From the NCBI GenBank assembly GCA_024345305.1, contig BRON01000018.1, forward strand, positions 62,001 through 126,000: a stretch of 64,000 nt of DNA. Reading direction: 5' to 3'. Positions 26,934 to 39,815 of this stretch are shown one piece after another. The notes below the pieces were generated by a model that was given only the letters and a program-made list of their open reading frames with translations, did no database searches and had not been told where the DNA came from. Within the stretch, counting starts at the first letter, position 1, and each line of letters opens with the position of its first letter. The DNA is from Mrakia gelida (taxonomy: Eukaryota; Basidiomycota; Tremellomycetes; Cystofilobasidiales; Mrakiaceae). Position numbers and translations under genes: made by a program.

Positions 26934-29769
26934 ATGCCTATCGGATCCCCTCTCTCCTCTAGCGCAGGCTCTCCTCCTCCCGGTCAACCTGCTGCTCCTC
27001 CTTCTCGCCAGGAAATCGAACGGAAACTGTCGGTTCACTCCATCTCGATCCAAGACAGTCCTCATCAACGGACGAGGATGCAGAGGGTACGTCGTGGAGG
27101 GTTCTGATCTATACTTTTAAAACTCCGCTGACCCCTCCTTCGTTCGCGTGTATAGAAAGGATCTCTTCCCCTCCCTATGCCTTCTTCTCCTACGCATCAG
27201 GGTCCCTCCTCGTTCTTCCCTCCTCCCCTCTCCGGATTCCTCCCTTCCTCCTCCCCTCCTGCTTCCGTTCAGAGATCCCTCTCCCTCCAATCTCCATCCT
27301 CCCTTCCTTCCTCAAGACTGCCACCTCTCTCCATCTCCTCCCCCGTCGATCCATCCTCCTCAGCCTCAACGTCCATCTCCTCCCCTTCCTCCGCCCTTCC
27401 TCCCAACAACAACCCTCCCTCCTCGACTCAACAGCAACCTTCCTCGAACCTCCCAACCTCGACTTCGCAGAACTTGGCTGCCATCTCGGAGACGGCTGGA
27501 ATGAGGACCTTCTCGGACTCGGAGAACGAGTTGGACTACGAAGGAGAGGACGAGGAGGACGAGGAGGAGGACGAAGAAGGGGAGGAAGGCGAGGAGGACG
27601 GGGAGATGAGAAGGAAGGTCGAGGGAGAGAGGGTCCTCAAGAGTGGTTATCTAGAGAAGAAGGGTGAGAAGAGGAAGGTCAGTCCCCACCCTACTTTCTT
27701 CGTCTCTACCAGCGAACGTAGTCCTCCTTTTGAGCTTTCGTCCGTGGTTCGAGCTCGGGCGCTGCCTCCTTCCCCCTTTCATCCTTCCGTTGTCCTTCCC
27801 CACTCACTGATCTTCTTCTCGGTCCGGTTGTCGCGCACTCACAGAACTGGAAGAAGCGTTGGTTCGTTCTTCGAACTGAGAAGCTCTCGTACTACAAGGA
27901 CGATCGGGTTAGTTTCGTTTCGCACCCTTCCTTCCTTCCCTCTCGACTCGACTCGTCCCGTCGTTTCAACCTCCCTCCGCTGATCGACCCACGCTCTTCT
28001 CTTCTCCTTGCTGCAGGAATACAAACTCCTTCGTCTCATCGATCTTCACGACATCCACTCGGTCGCTCTCGTCCAACTCAAAAAGTACTCATCCGCCATC
28101 TGCCTCGTCACGCAAGCTCGAACCTACTACGTCAAAGCTCGCACCACCAACGACGCCGAGAGCTGGGTCGAGGCTATCAAGCTGGCGAAGAAGGATCTCA
28201 AGGAGTCGGACGAAGCCAAGACCAGGTCGCCTCCTCAAGGAGGAGCTGGAACGTTGCCTGCTGGAGGAGGAGGAGGAACTCCGGTGGCTTCGAGACGAAT
28301 GGGAGGAAGCGCGAGCTCGACAGGAGGAGGACCGCCGTTCCCTTCGTCGACACCAGCAGGACCACCTTCCAATCGATCGGTCTCTCCCTCGCATTCGGCT
28401 TCCTCGACTGGTGGAGGTGTCGGTCTCTTCAACCCAAGCTCCCCCCTCCTCTCGTCTTCCTCCCAATCCTCAGCTCCCAACTCCCCTCCCTCTCCTCTCC
28501 GAATCAACCCCAACCAGCCGGAGTGGTCTATCTCCCCTACCACCATCGTGTCCCCAACCAACATCACCAACTCCTCTCCCATCGATCTCCGTCCTCCATC
28601 CTCTCCGACGCGAGGAGGCAACGCTTCGTCGTCCGAGGACGAGGACTTCGACGAGGCTCCGACGCCGGCACCTCAGGTCATCTCCACGGATCCTAACAAG
28701 GTCATCCTGAGTGGCTACCTGATGAAGATGGGGAAGAGGAAGAACTGGAGGAAGAGGTGGTTCGTGTTGACGAGTGGAAGCTTGGTCTACTGTTCGAGTC
28801 ATATGGTGAGCTCGAGTTCTTTGATCTCGTCTCTCACCCTCGAACCACGTCAACGATTTTTTTGAAGTCGAACCGACAGCTGACTCGTGTGTCTGTCCCG
28901 CCCTGTCAACTCTCCAGGACACAAAACCTCATCGAATCATCCCTCTCTCTCGGATCCTCGACGCGCTCGAGTACGAACCAGCGACGAAGGAATCGTCCCT
29001 CTCCAACCCTCTTCGATCCATGAGCGACAATAGCAACTCCGCCGATCCATCCTCATCTCTTGGAACCCCCGTCAAGGCTATGGGACCGTCGTCGAGCATG
29101 GGAGGTGGCCTCGGGGGTGGAGGCGGAGACAAGTCGAAACAACACGTCGAACACTCGCTCAAGATCGTCACAGCCAAGAAGGCTTTCATCCTCTGCGCTC
29201 CTTCGGAGGAGGAGGAGATCAAATGGCTCTCAGCCATTCAAGCTCTCGTGGCTCGTCGAACAAAAGGACCTCAGCCCGCGACGGCGACAGCGGCGGCGAA
29301 AGCTCAAACCTCAGTCCAGATTCCTCCCCTTCCTCACTCCTCCTCCTCCTCGACCATTCGCGCCTCCTCCCAACCCACCTCTCCCACCCTCCAAGCCAAC
29401 ATCCCAACCATTCACGAACAACCTCCCTCACCTCCAGCCGTCCCACCCTCCACCGTCCCAGGCAGCAACGTCCTTCTCGCCGGACAACCGCGATCGCGAA
29501 CTCCCTCTCCTTCAAGACAGCCCACTCCTCAAACCCACTCGCAGTACCTCCCATCGATCGAGTCCCAGATCTCCTCCTCGGAGAAGTTCCCTGCTACGAC
29601 GAGGTCGGGGTCGGAGTCAGAGACGGGTGGTGGAGCCAGCAGCTCGAGCGCGAAGGAGAAGGTCGCAGCTGCTCCGGTAGTGAGGAGGGAGAGGAGTGAC
29701 ACAACGGCTGGGAAGGAAGCAGTGGAGAACGTGAGGAGGTTGTACCACCCCGAGGAACCTCAGTCGTAA
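26934..29769 (+). CDS. Tandem pleckstrin-homology domain protein (Opy1/TAPP-like layout)
   Basis: PH domains bind phosphoinositides and place proteins at the plasma membrane or endosomes. Five exons: 26934-27086, 27156-27677, 27845-27907, 28017-28805 and 28918-29769. They give 2379 nt, or 792 aa. PH1 spans about residues 210-303: SGYLEKKGEKRKNWKKRWFV, then VKARTTNDAESWVEAIKLAK at the end. PH2 spans about residues 474-615: SGYLMKMGKRKNWRKRWFVL, and EEEEIKWLSAIQALVARR at its C-terminal helix, with a Ser/Gly-rich insertion in between. A strongly acidic stretch of Glu/Asp precedes PH1. The remaining linkers and the tail are Ser/Pro-rich. A GKRKNWRKRWF-type strand in both domains fits phosphoinositide binding. 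Opy1 in yeast also has two PH domains but is much shorter, so orthology is only a guess. Confidence 0.8.
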
Positions 29770-30717
29770 CTCTAGTTTCGTCCTTCTCTCTCTCCACTCT
29801 TCTCGTCCTTCCAAACAAACGCGTCGCGTTCGTTCGTTCTTCCCTTTCCTTTCCCCTCTTCTTTCCCTCCCTCCCCCCGCCAAAAGACGTATCAACCCAC
29901 TCTCGTATAGGAGCTCATACTTATCCCAGCCTCCGCTCTTCTTTCAGCTACATATCGTCCTCATCTCCTTCCTTTCCTCACGATCTACTCTTCCCTCTCT
30001 CGCCTCAATCGTTCCCACCCACTCCATTCGTCTCGTTTCCCTACCTCTCTTTCACGCTCGTTTCCGTTTCGTTCTTCTGCTTTTCTTGCTTTGCCCTCAA
30101 TACCCTACCTTGCATCTGCTTTTCTCTCGTCCTTAATATCCCTCTTGGTCGTCCTCGTTCTCTTTTCGGAAAGGAAAGGGACGAAGGCTCGGTGAGCTCG
30201 ATTCGTTCGCTCGCCTCGCCGCAGCGTCGTTTGTTCATTAACGTTTCCCTTTCACCTTGAGTCTGCTCTTTTTTTCAGTCAGGCAGTGAGGAGACATCTG
30301 AACACTGAGATCTAAGTCGAGGTCGAGATGTAGAGGATGAAAACGTGGGAAAGAGAGAGCGAGATGAGGTCGAAGGAGCGCGGCCGAGCTCAGACTCGCT
30401 GAGACATTCGACCTCTCGTTTCGTTGATTCCAAGCTGGACCCTTCACCTCAACCCTCCACCTGCCCTTCTTTCGTTTTCCTACTCGACCAGCACGACGAC
30501 ACGCCCCGGAGGCCCAGGAGAGGATATCTACCAGAACTCGAGTTCCAGCAGCAAGAAGGAGGCTTTCCATCCCATCCCCCTCCCCTTTCATCGAATCGAG
30601 CTCCTCCCTCCCTCCCCTTCCCTCCCTCCCCATCGTCCACCCACTCCCCCTCCCGCCCTTCCTCTTCCTCTGGGCCTGGAGGTCCCTCGCACTTTTCTGA
30701 TCGTCATAGCAACATAG
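29770..30717. other. Intergenic region and leader of the DH-BAR gene
   Basis: This 948-bp gap lies between tandem genes. It is C/T-rich up to about 30230, as a 3' flank would be. A second C/T-rich tract at 30560-30700 precedes the next ATG. Open frames on both strands carry simple composition only. I see no gene. Confidence 0.45.
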
Positions 30718-33700
30718 ATGTCTGACCCTTCTCACAGTCGACAAGCATCCTCGTCGTCGTCTTCGACCCGATCTTACTCGAGACCTCTTTCGACGTCCTC
30801 CTCCCCATCCTCCTTCGCAACCCAACCAGCTACCCAACCTCCTCAACCCAAAGGATACTCTCGTCCGAGAGCAGGAGGGATAGACTTCGGTCAACCTCCT
30901 CCACCCGTTCTAGAGGAGGAACCGCCAGCCACAGGAGGGAGAGTGATGGGAGGTCTTTGGGGACCTCCTCTCGCTGGAGCTGGAGCAGGAGGAGCGAGTT
31001 CGAGCTCAATGAGCAAAACGTCCTCCTCAAGATCAGGAGCAGGAAGTTCGTCCACAACTTCAACTTCAACCTCCTCTTCGGCCACCGCGCGTACGAGCTC
31101 TTCTTCTAGTAGCAGCAACAGTCGGATCCCTCAGCGAGAGAGGCAGTCCTCCCTCGTTTCGTCCTCCTCCGGTCACCATCTCCCTTCCTCCTCCTCCATG
31201 TCAACCTCCTCCTCCTCCTCTTCAACTCACTCTCATCGTCAATCTCAACCACCACCACCACCTTCTTCCACTCTCAACCGGCAGAGCCATCCTCCTCAAC
31301 CTCGTTCCTCCCCTACGACTCCAACCTCCTCACGAACGAACCGTCCACCTCGTCGATCCTCTCCTCCTCCCTCCCCTTCAGCTTCAGCAACCCTCCTCAA
31401 CCAGAACCATCGCACGTCAACCTCCTTCCCTCCAAATCGAACAGTCTCCCTCACAGCTCCTTCCTCTCCAACAACCATCTTGAGCTCCTCCTCCTCTCAT
31501 CGTCACTCGCAAGCACTCTCGTTCAGATCCAACGGTTCCTCCTCCACAGGCTCGCCGAGAACGTCCTCCTACTCTTACGGAAGCCTGTCGTTATCCTCCT
31601 CGCCTTACACGGTCTACCAACCTCAGGTCTCCATTCGGTCAGCTTCAGCAACAGGACAAGGGCAAGGAGCGGACGACACCGTTCGACAACGAAGGGAAAG
31701 GAGACCCTCGTTTGGTTCGACCTCGTTCGGAGCAGCAGACGCGGGCGGTCCGTCCTCTTGGAGGAAGGCAGGAGCAGGAGGAGGAGAGGACAGCAGTTCT
31801 CTCAAGTCGTTGGAGAGCTCAGTCAGGAGGCACCACCTTGGAGGGGAAGGAGGGAGAGGGGAGATGCTCGACACCTCCTCGGATGAAGATCAACAGGACG
31901 ACGATCTCCTCGGTCAGCAGGAGCTCAGGAGACCTAGCTGGGTGAGCGTTAGGATCCCCTCGTTGTCGTTACCGTCTGGAAGGAGCGATTCTACGGTCAC
32001 CATCACTCCAAGCACGGTCCTCGGCAGCAGTTGCAACAGCAGCAGCAGCAACGGAGCTGGGACACCGAGGAGGAGGTCAGACATCGGAGGGAGTCCTTTG
32101 ATGGACGAGCTACCGCTTCCCTCGTCGCATGTTTCGGTCACGTCTACTTCCTCGCCCTCGCCTTCCTTCACCTCGTTCGCTTCCTCCCATCCGGACGCTT
32201 CACCATCCTTCCCTTCCACGTCGCTCTTCAACTCGGCGTCCTCCTCCCCACCTCCTCCGACCACCTCGACTCGAACAGGCGTTCGACCTCCTCCCATCAT
32301 CCTCCCTCCCTCCCCTCGTCAGCAGAAGGAAGCAGCAGCGGCTTTCCAAGCTCACTCTCGCTCTCAATCCCAATCTCAACCTCAATCCCAACCCTACTCC
32401 CCAGTCTCAAGCTCAACAGCCAGCAACCCTTCCAACCTCCTCACCTCCCCTCTCATCTCCCCTCCAGCCCTCCCAGCTCGAAGTCCCCTCCGACCGCGGT
32501 ACGGATCTCCTTCTCCCTCCCACGCCTCAGGAGGATCCTCTCGCCATCGTCGACACGCGTCCAATCGAACCAGCTCGTCCTTCTCTCAGTCCTCAGCAGA
32601 CTTCCAGGACGCAGAGGGAGGAGAGCGAGAGCTCGAGCTCGACGCGACGACGAGAGGAGGAGGGAGCAGACCTGAGCTCGGGAGGAGGACGACTTCCTCT
32701 TCTTCGAACGGAGAGGCGAGCTGGTCGACTGGGAAGGGAGGAGGAGGGAGGGAGTCATACAGGTCTGGAGGGGGCGGAACGGAGGTTTGGTTGGATGAGG
32801 ATCAGGAGGAGGAGCGAGAGGAGGGAAAGGGGATGAAGCATTCGAGGTCGGAGAATGGGTGGGCGGAGGAGGTGAGGTCCCATTCGAGGGGGTCTGGGAG
32901 TGCTACGGGTGGAGGGTCGGATACGGGAGGAGGAGGAGCGAGGACCAGACCTGCTAGTGCGGGGAGTAGGGTCGTGTCGAAGACGAAGTTGAAACGGAGG
33001 GAGGCGAGGGTGAGTCGTTTGATGCGTTTCCGGTTCTTCTCCTTCGAACGACGAGCCTTACTGACTTCCATGTCTCCTTTTCGTGATCCAGGTGACCTCG
33101 GTATACATGGGAGAATCGTCGGACTCGAACGCAGACTCGCCTCGTCGATCTCGAACGTCAACCTACCCTCCCTCTCCTTCCCTCCCTCCACCACCCCCTC
33201 TCGCTCGAGCAGCTCCTCCAACTCCTCCAGCCGTCACCCTCCCCTTCTCCGGACCCACCGCCGCTCCTTCAGCAACCTTCCCACCATCACCTTCCCTCGG
33301 TCCTCGCTCGCCTTCCTGTCCAGCGTTCTCGACCCTTCAGGAAATCCCAAACGAGTCGACTCTCCCCTCCGACTCAACAGTCACTCAGAACCTCACGCTC
33401 CTCGCCTCCCCAACCATCGTCATTCCACCCACTCCTCCCTTCCCGGTCCCATCCATCGTATCTCCCTCCTCAGCTCACGCAAGATCAATCTCCCAACCTC
33501 TCGCCTCCCCAAGTCTCAACAAACCTCTTCCCTCCCCCTCCCCGTCCCTCCCAACACCAACGACCAAACGAGCTCACCTCCTCCACGAGATCCACTCCAC
33601 CGAACGATCGTACGCTCTCGACCTCGCTCTCGTTCGAGACGCCTACATCCAACGGCTCAGACCTCCCCATCCTTCGGGAGCGACGACAGTTGGAGAACCA

Positions 33701-36700
33701 ACGCCTACCTCGTCGAGTCGCAACTCGATCCACACGAGTACGGAGATGGGAAGTTCGCTCGTTCTCGATGATACCTCCAGGAGCATGGTTGGTGGAGGTG
33801 GGGGAGTTGCAGAGCAGCAGAGAAGAGTCGTCTCAGCAGGAGATCGAGCGAGCAAAGTCAGCGTTGCCGTTGCCGCTTCGTCGTCGACAAGTTCGGTTGC
33901 TCCCACGCCCCCGCCCTTCTTCAGTCCAGCAGAGGGAGTTCGATCCCCTCCCGTCTCCCTTTCCCTCTCGGACGCCGCTTCCACTTCCTCCTACTTCCCC
34001 TCCTACGGCACCACCACCTCCTCAGTTACCTCGCCGAGGTTCGTCTTCTCGCCTGGATCGACCGTGGGAGCGGGAGGGGTGGGACCCTTGTCGACGGCGG
34101 ATGTGAGAGCGGTGTTCTTGAACGTTGAGGCTCTGGCGGCGTTGGCGGAGGAGTTTGCGAGTGTGTTGGAGAGGATGGCTGGGAAGGAGGAGGGGGAGGA
34201 TATGATTGGGGAGGCGTTTTTGACGATGGTGAGTTGAGGCGACGCGTCTTTGAGTTAGTTCGTGAGTTCGAACCTCAAACTGACTCTTTTCCTTTTCCTT
34301 TTTCTCCTCCCGCCCACCCCCACCCCCCCACCTCAGATGCCCCGAATCAAACAAGCCTACACCTCTTACTGCCCTCGGCAATCAACCGCCAACGTCCGAC
34401 TGGTCGAACTCCTCGCCAACCCTCTCTATACCTCCTACTTCGCCGACTCCTGGTCCATCGCTCAACCTCACACCAAAGCATGGGATCTCCCTTCACTCCT
34501 CATCAAACCCGTTCAACGAGTCCTCAAGTATCCTCTCCTCCTCGACGACTTACTCAAATGCACCCCTCCCCCCCACCCAGACTTCGAGAACCTTCAGAAG
34601 GCAGCGAAACTCATCAAGTCCGTTGCGGACGAGATCAACGAGGTTAAGAGGAGGAAGGACACGGTCGATAGGATCATCCATGGGAAACACGCGGATGTGT
34701 CGTCGACGTCGTTGGGAGGAGGAGGAGGATCATCGTCCAAGGATTCCAAGTCGAACAAACGAGGAGTCAAGATGGGTTTCAACAGGAAGTCGGACAAGGA
34801 TCGCGTCTCGTCGTCCGGATCGAGTTCGATCCACCACTCGAACTCGACAGCAGCAGCAGCCATGCAGTTCACGCACGAGAGTCATGAGAAGCTGAGGGAG
34901 ACCGAGGAAGAGTACGCGAGGTTGGTGGCGAGGTTGATGAGTGCTGAGGCGACGGCGAAGAAGATGGGGAAGATTGTTGCTGGGAGTGGGACGAGAGCGA
35001 GGGAGGTGTGGGTGAAGCAGAGGGAGATGGTTGAAGGGTGGAGGAGGTTGATCAATCTGGGGGGGATGGAGCCGGTGGAGGATATTAGGATTGAGGCGTA
35101 TAGGGTGGTGGTGCATGAGATTTTGGAGGGACCGTGTAGAGTGATGGTGAGTTGTGCTTCGGTTCAGCTTGGTTTTCGTCGTGTCGTCGCTCGTCTTTCC
35201 TCTTCCCTCTTCCCTCTCTACTGCTCCTTTCTCTCTCTCTTTGTGCCTTCTCTCGCGCCTTCCGTCAATTGGCATGCTGACCATTCCTCTCTCTTCCTCG
35301 CGCGTCTGTTTCTTCTCACAGGATGAAGAACTCCGCGACTCCCTCGTCCCCAACCTCATCACCCTCTTCAACATCTGCAAAGGTCCTCGAACCGTCATCC
35401 TCAAACGAAACTCCAAGCACGAAGACTACAACCGAGTCGTCATCTCCAAGAACAAGGGAGAATGGGATCGACTCTCGGGAGACCTCGTCGAAGGAGCACA
35501 GATCTTCGTCGCTCTTCATCATCAACTCCTCGCCGAACTCCCAGCGCTCCTCGATGGATTCTCGGCCATCCTCGATCTCGTCGTTACGGCTCTGGCGGCT
35601 TGCCACGCGAGGTTCCATCGGTCGGTGCATGCGAAGCTGGCGAGGTTTTGGGAGGAGTTCCCGCCGGTGGTGATGGATGGGGAGTTGGCGTCGTCGGAGG
35701 CGAGCTCGGATGGAGCGGCCATCATCAGGGTTTGGGAGGAGGCTGCTAGGACTCCGACGGACATGATGGAGTCGTTGTCGATTACGAGAAGACGTGAGTT
35801 GGGCTTCTCCTCTCTCGTGCTTCGCTATTCTGAGCTCGAGCTCGAACGCGTCTGACTGACCTTCCCTCGTTCTCTCTGCCTCCTCAGTCAACGTTCGAGT
35901 CATGGAACCGCCCACCCTCATCGCTTCCGGATCCTCCACTCCCAACCCTCACGGAATCATCTCTCGAGCCTCCAGCACCATGTCGATCCGTCGCAGCGAC
36001 ACGGCCTCGTCAGGACCTCGAACTTCAGTCGCGTCCAACTCCACCTCCTCGACCTCCTCCCTCCCCTTCGAATCCACTTCTCGATCTCGATCTTCCTCCA
36101 ACGCTCGTCCACCCGTCCCATCGCCTGCCTCCCCTCTCCCTCTCCCAGGAGGAGAAACCAAAACGGGGATGTTCCACTTTCGAACCAAGTCGAAGGGATC
36201 CAAACTCGAACGTCACGGATCTCAGAACGCTCTCGTCGCCCCCTCTCCAGCTCTTCCACCACCCTCCCTTCCTCTCGCCGCTCGGTCTCAAACCCTCCCT
36301 CCCGTTCCAACAACCACGACCACCCACATTCCCATCCCACTCCGAACAGCACCCAAGAGGAACTCGGATCACTACGCTTCGTCCTCCGCGTCGTCGCACG
36401 GTCCAGCTCTCTCCGCTCTCTCGTTCGAGGGATCGGATACCAACCCGGATGCGTTCTCGGAATCGGTAGCGAGGAGGTTGTCCCATCCCGACGACCACGA
36501 CCACCACGAAGGAGGAGATCGAACGTTCACTTCGTCGAATCGAGGATCAGGATTCAGCTTCGAGAGGAGATCCATCCACAACGGGAACGGGAACGACGAC
36601 GAGCAACCCGAGTCCCCACTCACTCCCGTGCACCCTTACGCTGCTTCAGCTGTGACGCCGACGAAAGCGAACGGGAACGGACGGGGGATCATCAAGCTCG

Positions 36701-37333
36701 AGCAGCCGCCTCTTCCTCCTCAGGTCGAGATCAACCGTTCTCCCGACGACGACGACGAAGAGGATCCGGACTCGCCGACGCCGACGCTGTATCGATGCGA
36801 GTGTGTGGCCGATTGTGAGTGCTCGAGCTTTCTTTTGTCTTTTTCCTCGAGATGAAGTCGACGCGTTCGTTCATCTGACTGACCCCCTTCTCCCTCGTTC
36901 GTTTTGTTCTTCGCAGTCGATCTTCGAGGACTCAGCATCTCCTACATGGGTCACGACTTCCTCAGCATCCGACGAGGAGAGGAGATCGACGTCGTGTTCG
37001 AGATTGGACGGGTGGACGAGTTGGACGAGTTCCCTCTTGATGTTGGACGTGAGTCGTCTTCCTCTTCTTCCTCTTGGCGGTGGGAAGTGGTGCGGCGAGC
37101 GACTTCGAAACTGACTTGTCTTTCGTTTGTTGGGGGTTGATGCTCGTAACAGTCGAGGACGACGGCCTCCTCATCGGACGAGATCAGAACGGTCTTCAGG
37201 GATTCGTGCTTTGCTCGTTCCTTGTGAGTTCCCCTCCCCCGTTCATCATCCTTCCCGTCCCCGAACTCTGACTGACCGTTCGCCTTCTCACTTGCTTTCG
37301 ATCCATCAGCACCCCCTCGAGGTGAACGAGTAG
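30718..37333 (+). CDS. Rho/Cdc42 guanine-nucleotide exchange factor with DH, BAR and SH3 domains (Gef1/DNMBP-like)
   Basis: DH-BAR proteins activate Rho-family GTPases, chiefly Cdc42, at curved or growing membrane (family knowledge). Eight exons: 30718-33009, 33092-34228, 34337-35146, 35322-35793, 35888-36814, 36917-37048, 37153-37223 and 37310-37333. They total 5865 nt, or 1954 aa. Residues 1 to about 900 are Ser/Pro-rich and disordered. The DH domain starts near residue 921 with LLHEIHSTERSYALDLALV. It is interrupted by a low-complexity insertion of over 100 residues. It resumes with VRAVFLNVEALAALAEEF, then TANVRLVELLANPLYTSYF and PSLLIKPVQRVLKYPLLLDD (conserved helix). A helical BAR-like region follows, with KHEDYNRVVISKNKGEWDRL and ALAACHARFHRSVHAKLARF. 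The C-terminal SH3 is in about the last 85 residues, with DFDLRGLSISYMGHDFLSI and LQGFVLCSFL. No PH domain is seen after DH, which supports the DH-BAR class. Confidence 0.85.
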
Positions 37334-39134
37334 ACTTCCCTCGCCGTCGTACGGTCGACCGTCGCGTCGTCTCGTTTCCCTTTCGTTCCCTTTTCTTCTT
37401 TTGCTCTCTTTCTTCTTGGGTCTCTGTTTCGTTTCTTCTCTCATTCTTTCCCACGGACAAGTTTCATACCTCGCATCACGTTCTCAACCAAACTAGATCA
37501 CGACCCTTTCGTTTCGTTTCGCTTCCATTTCTTGGATCTGCTCTCTTCATCCCTTCACCGTCTTCTTCTTACCGAGGCTGTGGCGACCCTTTTTTTCGTC
37601 TTCGTTCTTCTCTCCTCTCCTCTTCTCGTCATTTTTTTCTCTTGAACCCCTCATGTCATGGAACGAATTCTCATTCTCTCGCTCTCGCGCTCAGTCGGGG
37701 TGGGGCTCAAGTCGTATTGATGGCGTTTGAAGAGTCGCTTTCTTTGGTGAGACGCAGCGAGACTCGAAGAGAAGGAGGGTGAGCATGTTGGTCTGAGCTG
37801 AGGGAGGTTGAGCACAACGAGCGGGAGGGACATAATCATCAAGGGGAGGAAAAGGGGAGGTTCGACGCGTCTTGAATTCGACGTTTCGAAACTAGGTCAC
37901 TTGCTCGTCATCCATGCTCTGGCCGCGTCTGCAGATCCCTCAAAGTCACTCGCACTGTCGCGTAGTGCGTGCAGTCCCGTCGTCGCTGCTGATGGACACC
38001 TTCGAAATGTTAGTGCAGTGAACCCGTCTTCGCTATCTTTCACCTTGATCGCCTTCAAGTCCTTCGAGACGACCTCGACCCTCCCTTCTTCCGAGACGCC
38101 TTTCATCCCGTCTGAACATAGTGCATTGGAGCTATCGGAGGATGTCACCACTCCCACCGCCGCGACGGCAGGTCGAGGATCCCGGTCGAAAACAAGACGC
38201 GCGTCGTTCTCCGACCTCCAGAGCGCTTTAATCCGATTGTTTGGATGATCAACTCCTTCCCTTTTCAGTTCGGTTCGTAACCTGCACTCTAATCACACTC
38301 TGAGATGTCGGTGTTTGCTTTTCCCTGTGCCCTTTCGGTTCAGCGAAATCAGGCACGCGCGTCGACGGTTTGTTTTGCGAGATTCGATTGACTTCTCCGT
38401 TCACCTCACTGACTCCTTTCATGGCTTCTTGTCCCCAGTAGCACAGCCGACTCCAGATTGCTGGAGTCGCTCTCAACGACAGCACCGCTCAGCAGGTCGT
38501 ACGAGCTCCCTGCCTGAACCCGAGCTTTGTTCAATCTTCGTCCGCTTTTCTACCAACATCACCAACTCGATCGGAAGTCGATTGTCATCTGCGCCTCTTG
38601 ATCAGACGAGATCTTCACAGGTTAAGCTCCCGAAAGCGAGTCCGTGAAGGGCTGAAACCATCAAGATCGTCGAGCCGACCCGCAAAAGATGGCAGGTGTG
38701 GAAGTCGACGCGTCAGATATTCCGCTGTTCCAGAACGCCTCTCCCGCTTCGGAAGGACTTCTCGGAGATGAAGGATTTAAGATTTGCTTCCCGATATCGA
38801 ATCCCTTCCTTCTGGGTCGTCACATTAGCCATTTCCTGCCCTGATTCGCCCTGATTGAAAGATTTCGATCTGCTGATCGCTCTTTCTTCCCTCGCCCATC
38901 CCTTCCCTCGATCTCCCCTTCTCTCTCTCCCAACCAACCACCCCGAGCTCGAAACTCTATCCAGTGAGTAAAGACTCATCGTCTGACCCATCTAGCAGCG
39001 AGGGAAGGCGACGAAGCGAAGCTCAACTTACCCGTCCCGCTTTGTTGTTTTTTCCTCTCGCCCTCCCCTCCTTGGCAGTCCAGCAGCTCCTCCAGAACAA
39101 AAACGAGCTCCTTCTATCTCCTCCCTAGCCGACT
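37334..39134. other. Long gap without a recognised gene
   Basis: The first 300 bp are a C/T-rich 3' flank. From about 37650 to 39000 the composition is balanced between strands, unlike other flanks. Overlapping frames occur, for example 37808-38248 on plus and 37897-38157 on minus. None shows family motifs or clean GTGAGT-CTGAC-CAG introns. An ACGCGT box lies at 37865 and another at 38709. It may hold regulatory DNA, a non-coding RNA or a degraded element. Confidence 0.4.
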
Positions 39135-39529
39135 ATGCCTTCCTCAGAATCAGACGGAAGTCTAGCAGCCTACCTCATCGAGGGAAACACCCTAACTCGA
39201 TTTCGAGGTCGAATCGCGTTGATGAACGTCGAGTGTTCATCTGGTCCGTCCCCCCCCTCTACCCTCTCCCTCTCTTCCTTTCTTCTCCCTTCTCAACCCA
39301 CTGACATTCTTGTAACTTGGTGGATATCTTAGACACCGAGTCGTGCAAAAAAAGGAAAGCCAATTGGCGAGCTAGCGTCCAGAGCTTCTATGCGAGGAGG
39401 GCGAAGGAGTTGGAGGAGGAGGAGGCGAGGAAGCGTTTTTGGAGGGAGAGACTGTCGTTGAAGTTGGGTATGGGGACGGGCATTGGGGGTTTGCGAAGAG
39501 GTGGGAGTAGTGGGAGCGTGAACGTCTAG
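39135..39529 (+). CDS. Small protein of unknown function, 101 aa
   Basis: Two exons, 39135-39243 and 39333-39529, joined in frame (306 nt). The donor is GTCCGT, also used in the SulP gene, and the acceptor TTAG. The first half, SLAAYLIEGNTLTRFRGRIA, looks like a folded start. The second half is a basic, charged helix with ARRAKELEEEEARKRFWRER, ending in a Gly-rich tail. I recognise no family. Evidence for coding is the in-frame splice, the ATG context after a C/T-rich leader and the amphipathic charged helix. It converges on the SulP gene 286 bp downstream. Confidence 0.5.
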
Positions 39530-39815
39530 ACTAGTTTGATTCTGGGATCGTATCAAGAGAAGCATGCTTTCTTGTCGAAAAGAAGATCGAGCAAGGGCGG
39601 AGTTCGACGACGACCTTCGACGACATCGTTTGGTTCTTCTGCTCATCCCCGCGCCTTCCCTCTACCTTCGACTTCTAAGGCTCTCCGACAGCGAGAGAGT
39701 AAAAGCCCAGTAAGATAGCTCCCAGCGTTGACTACATACCCCAGCGAAACCTACCAAGCGCGCATCTAAGTTACTCCTGCGAAAGTGATCCTCCCCGTCC
39801 GTCCGTCTCGATTCC

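Noticed and set aside
37808..38248. 146-codon open frame on the plus strand
   Set aside because: It lacks splice context and motifs and is covered by an antisense frame. More likely chance in GC-rich DNA.
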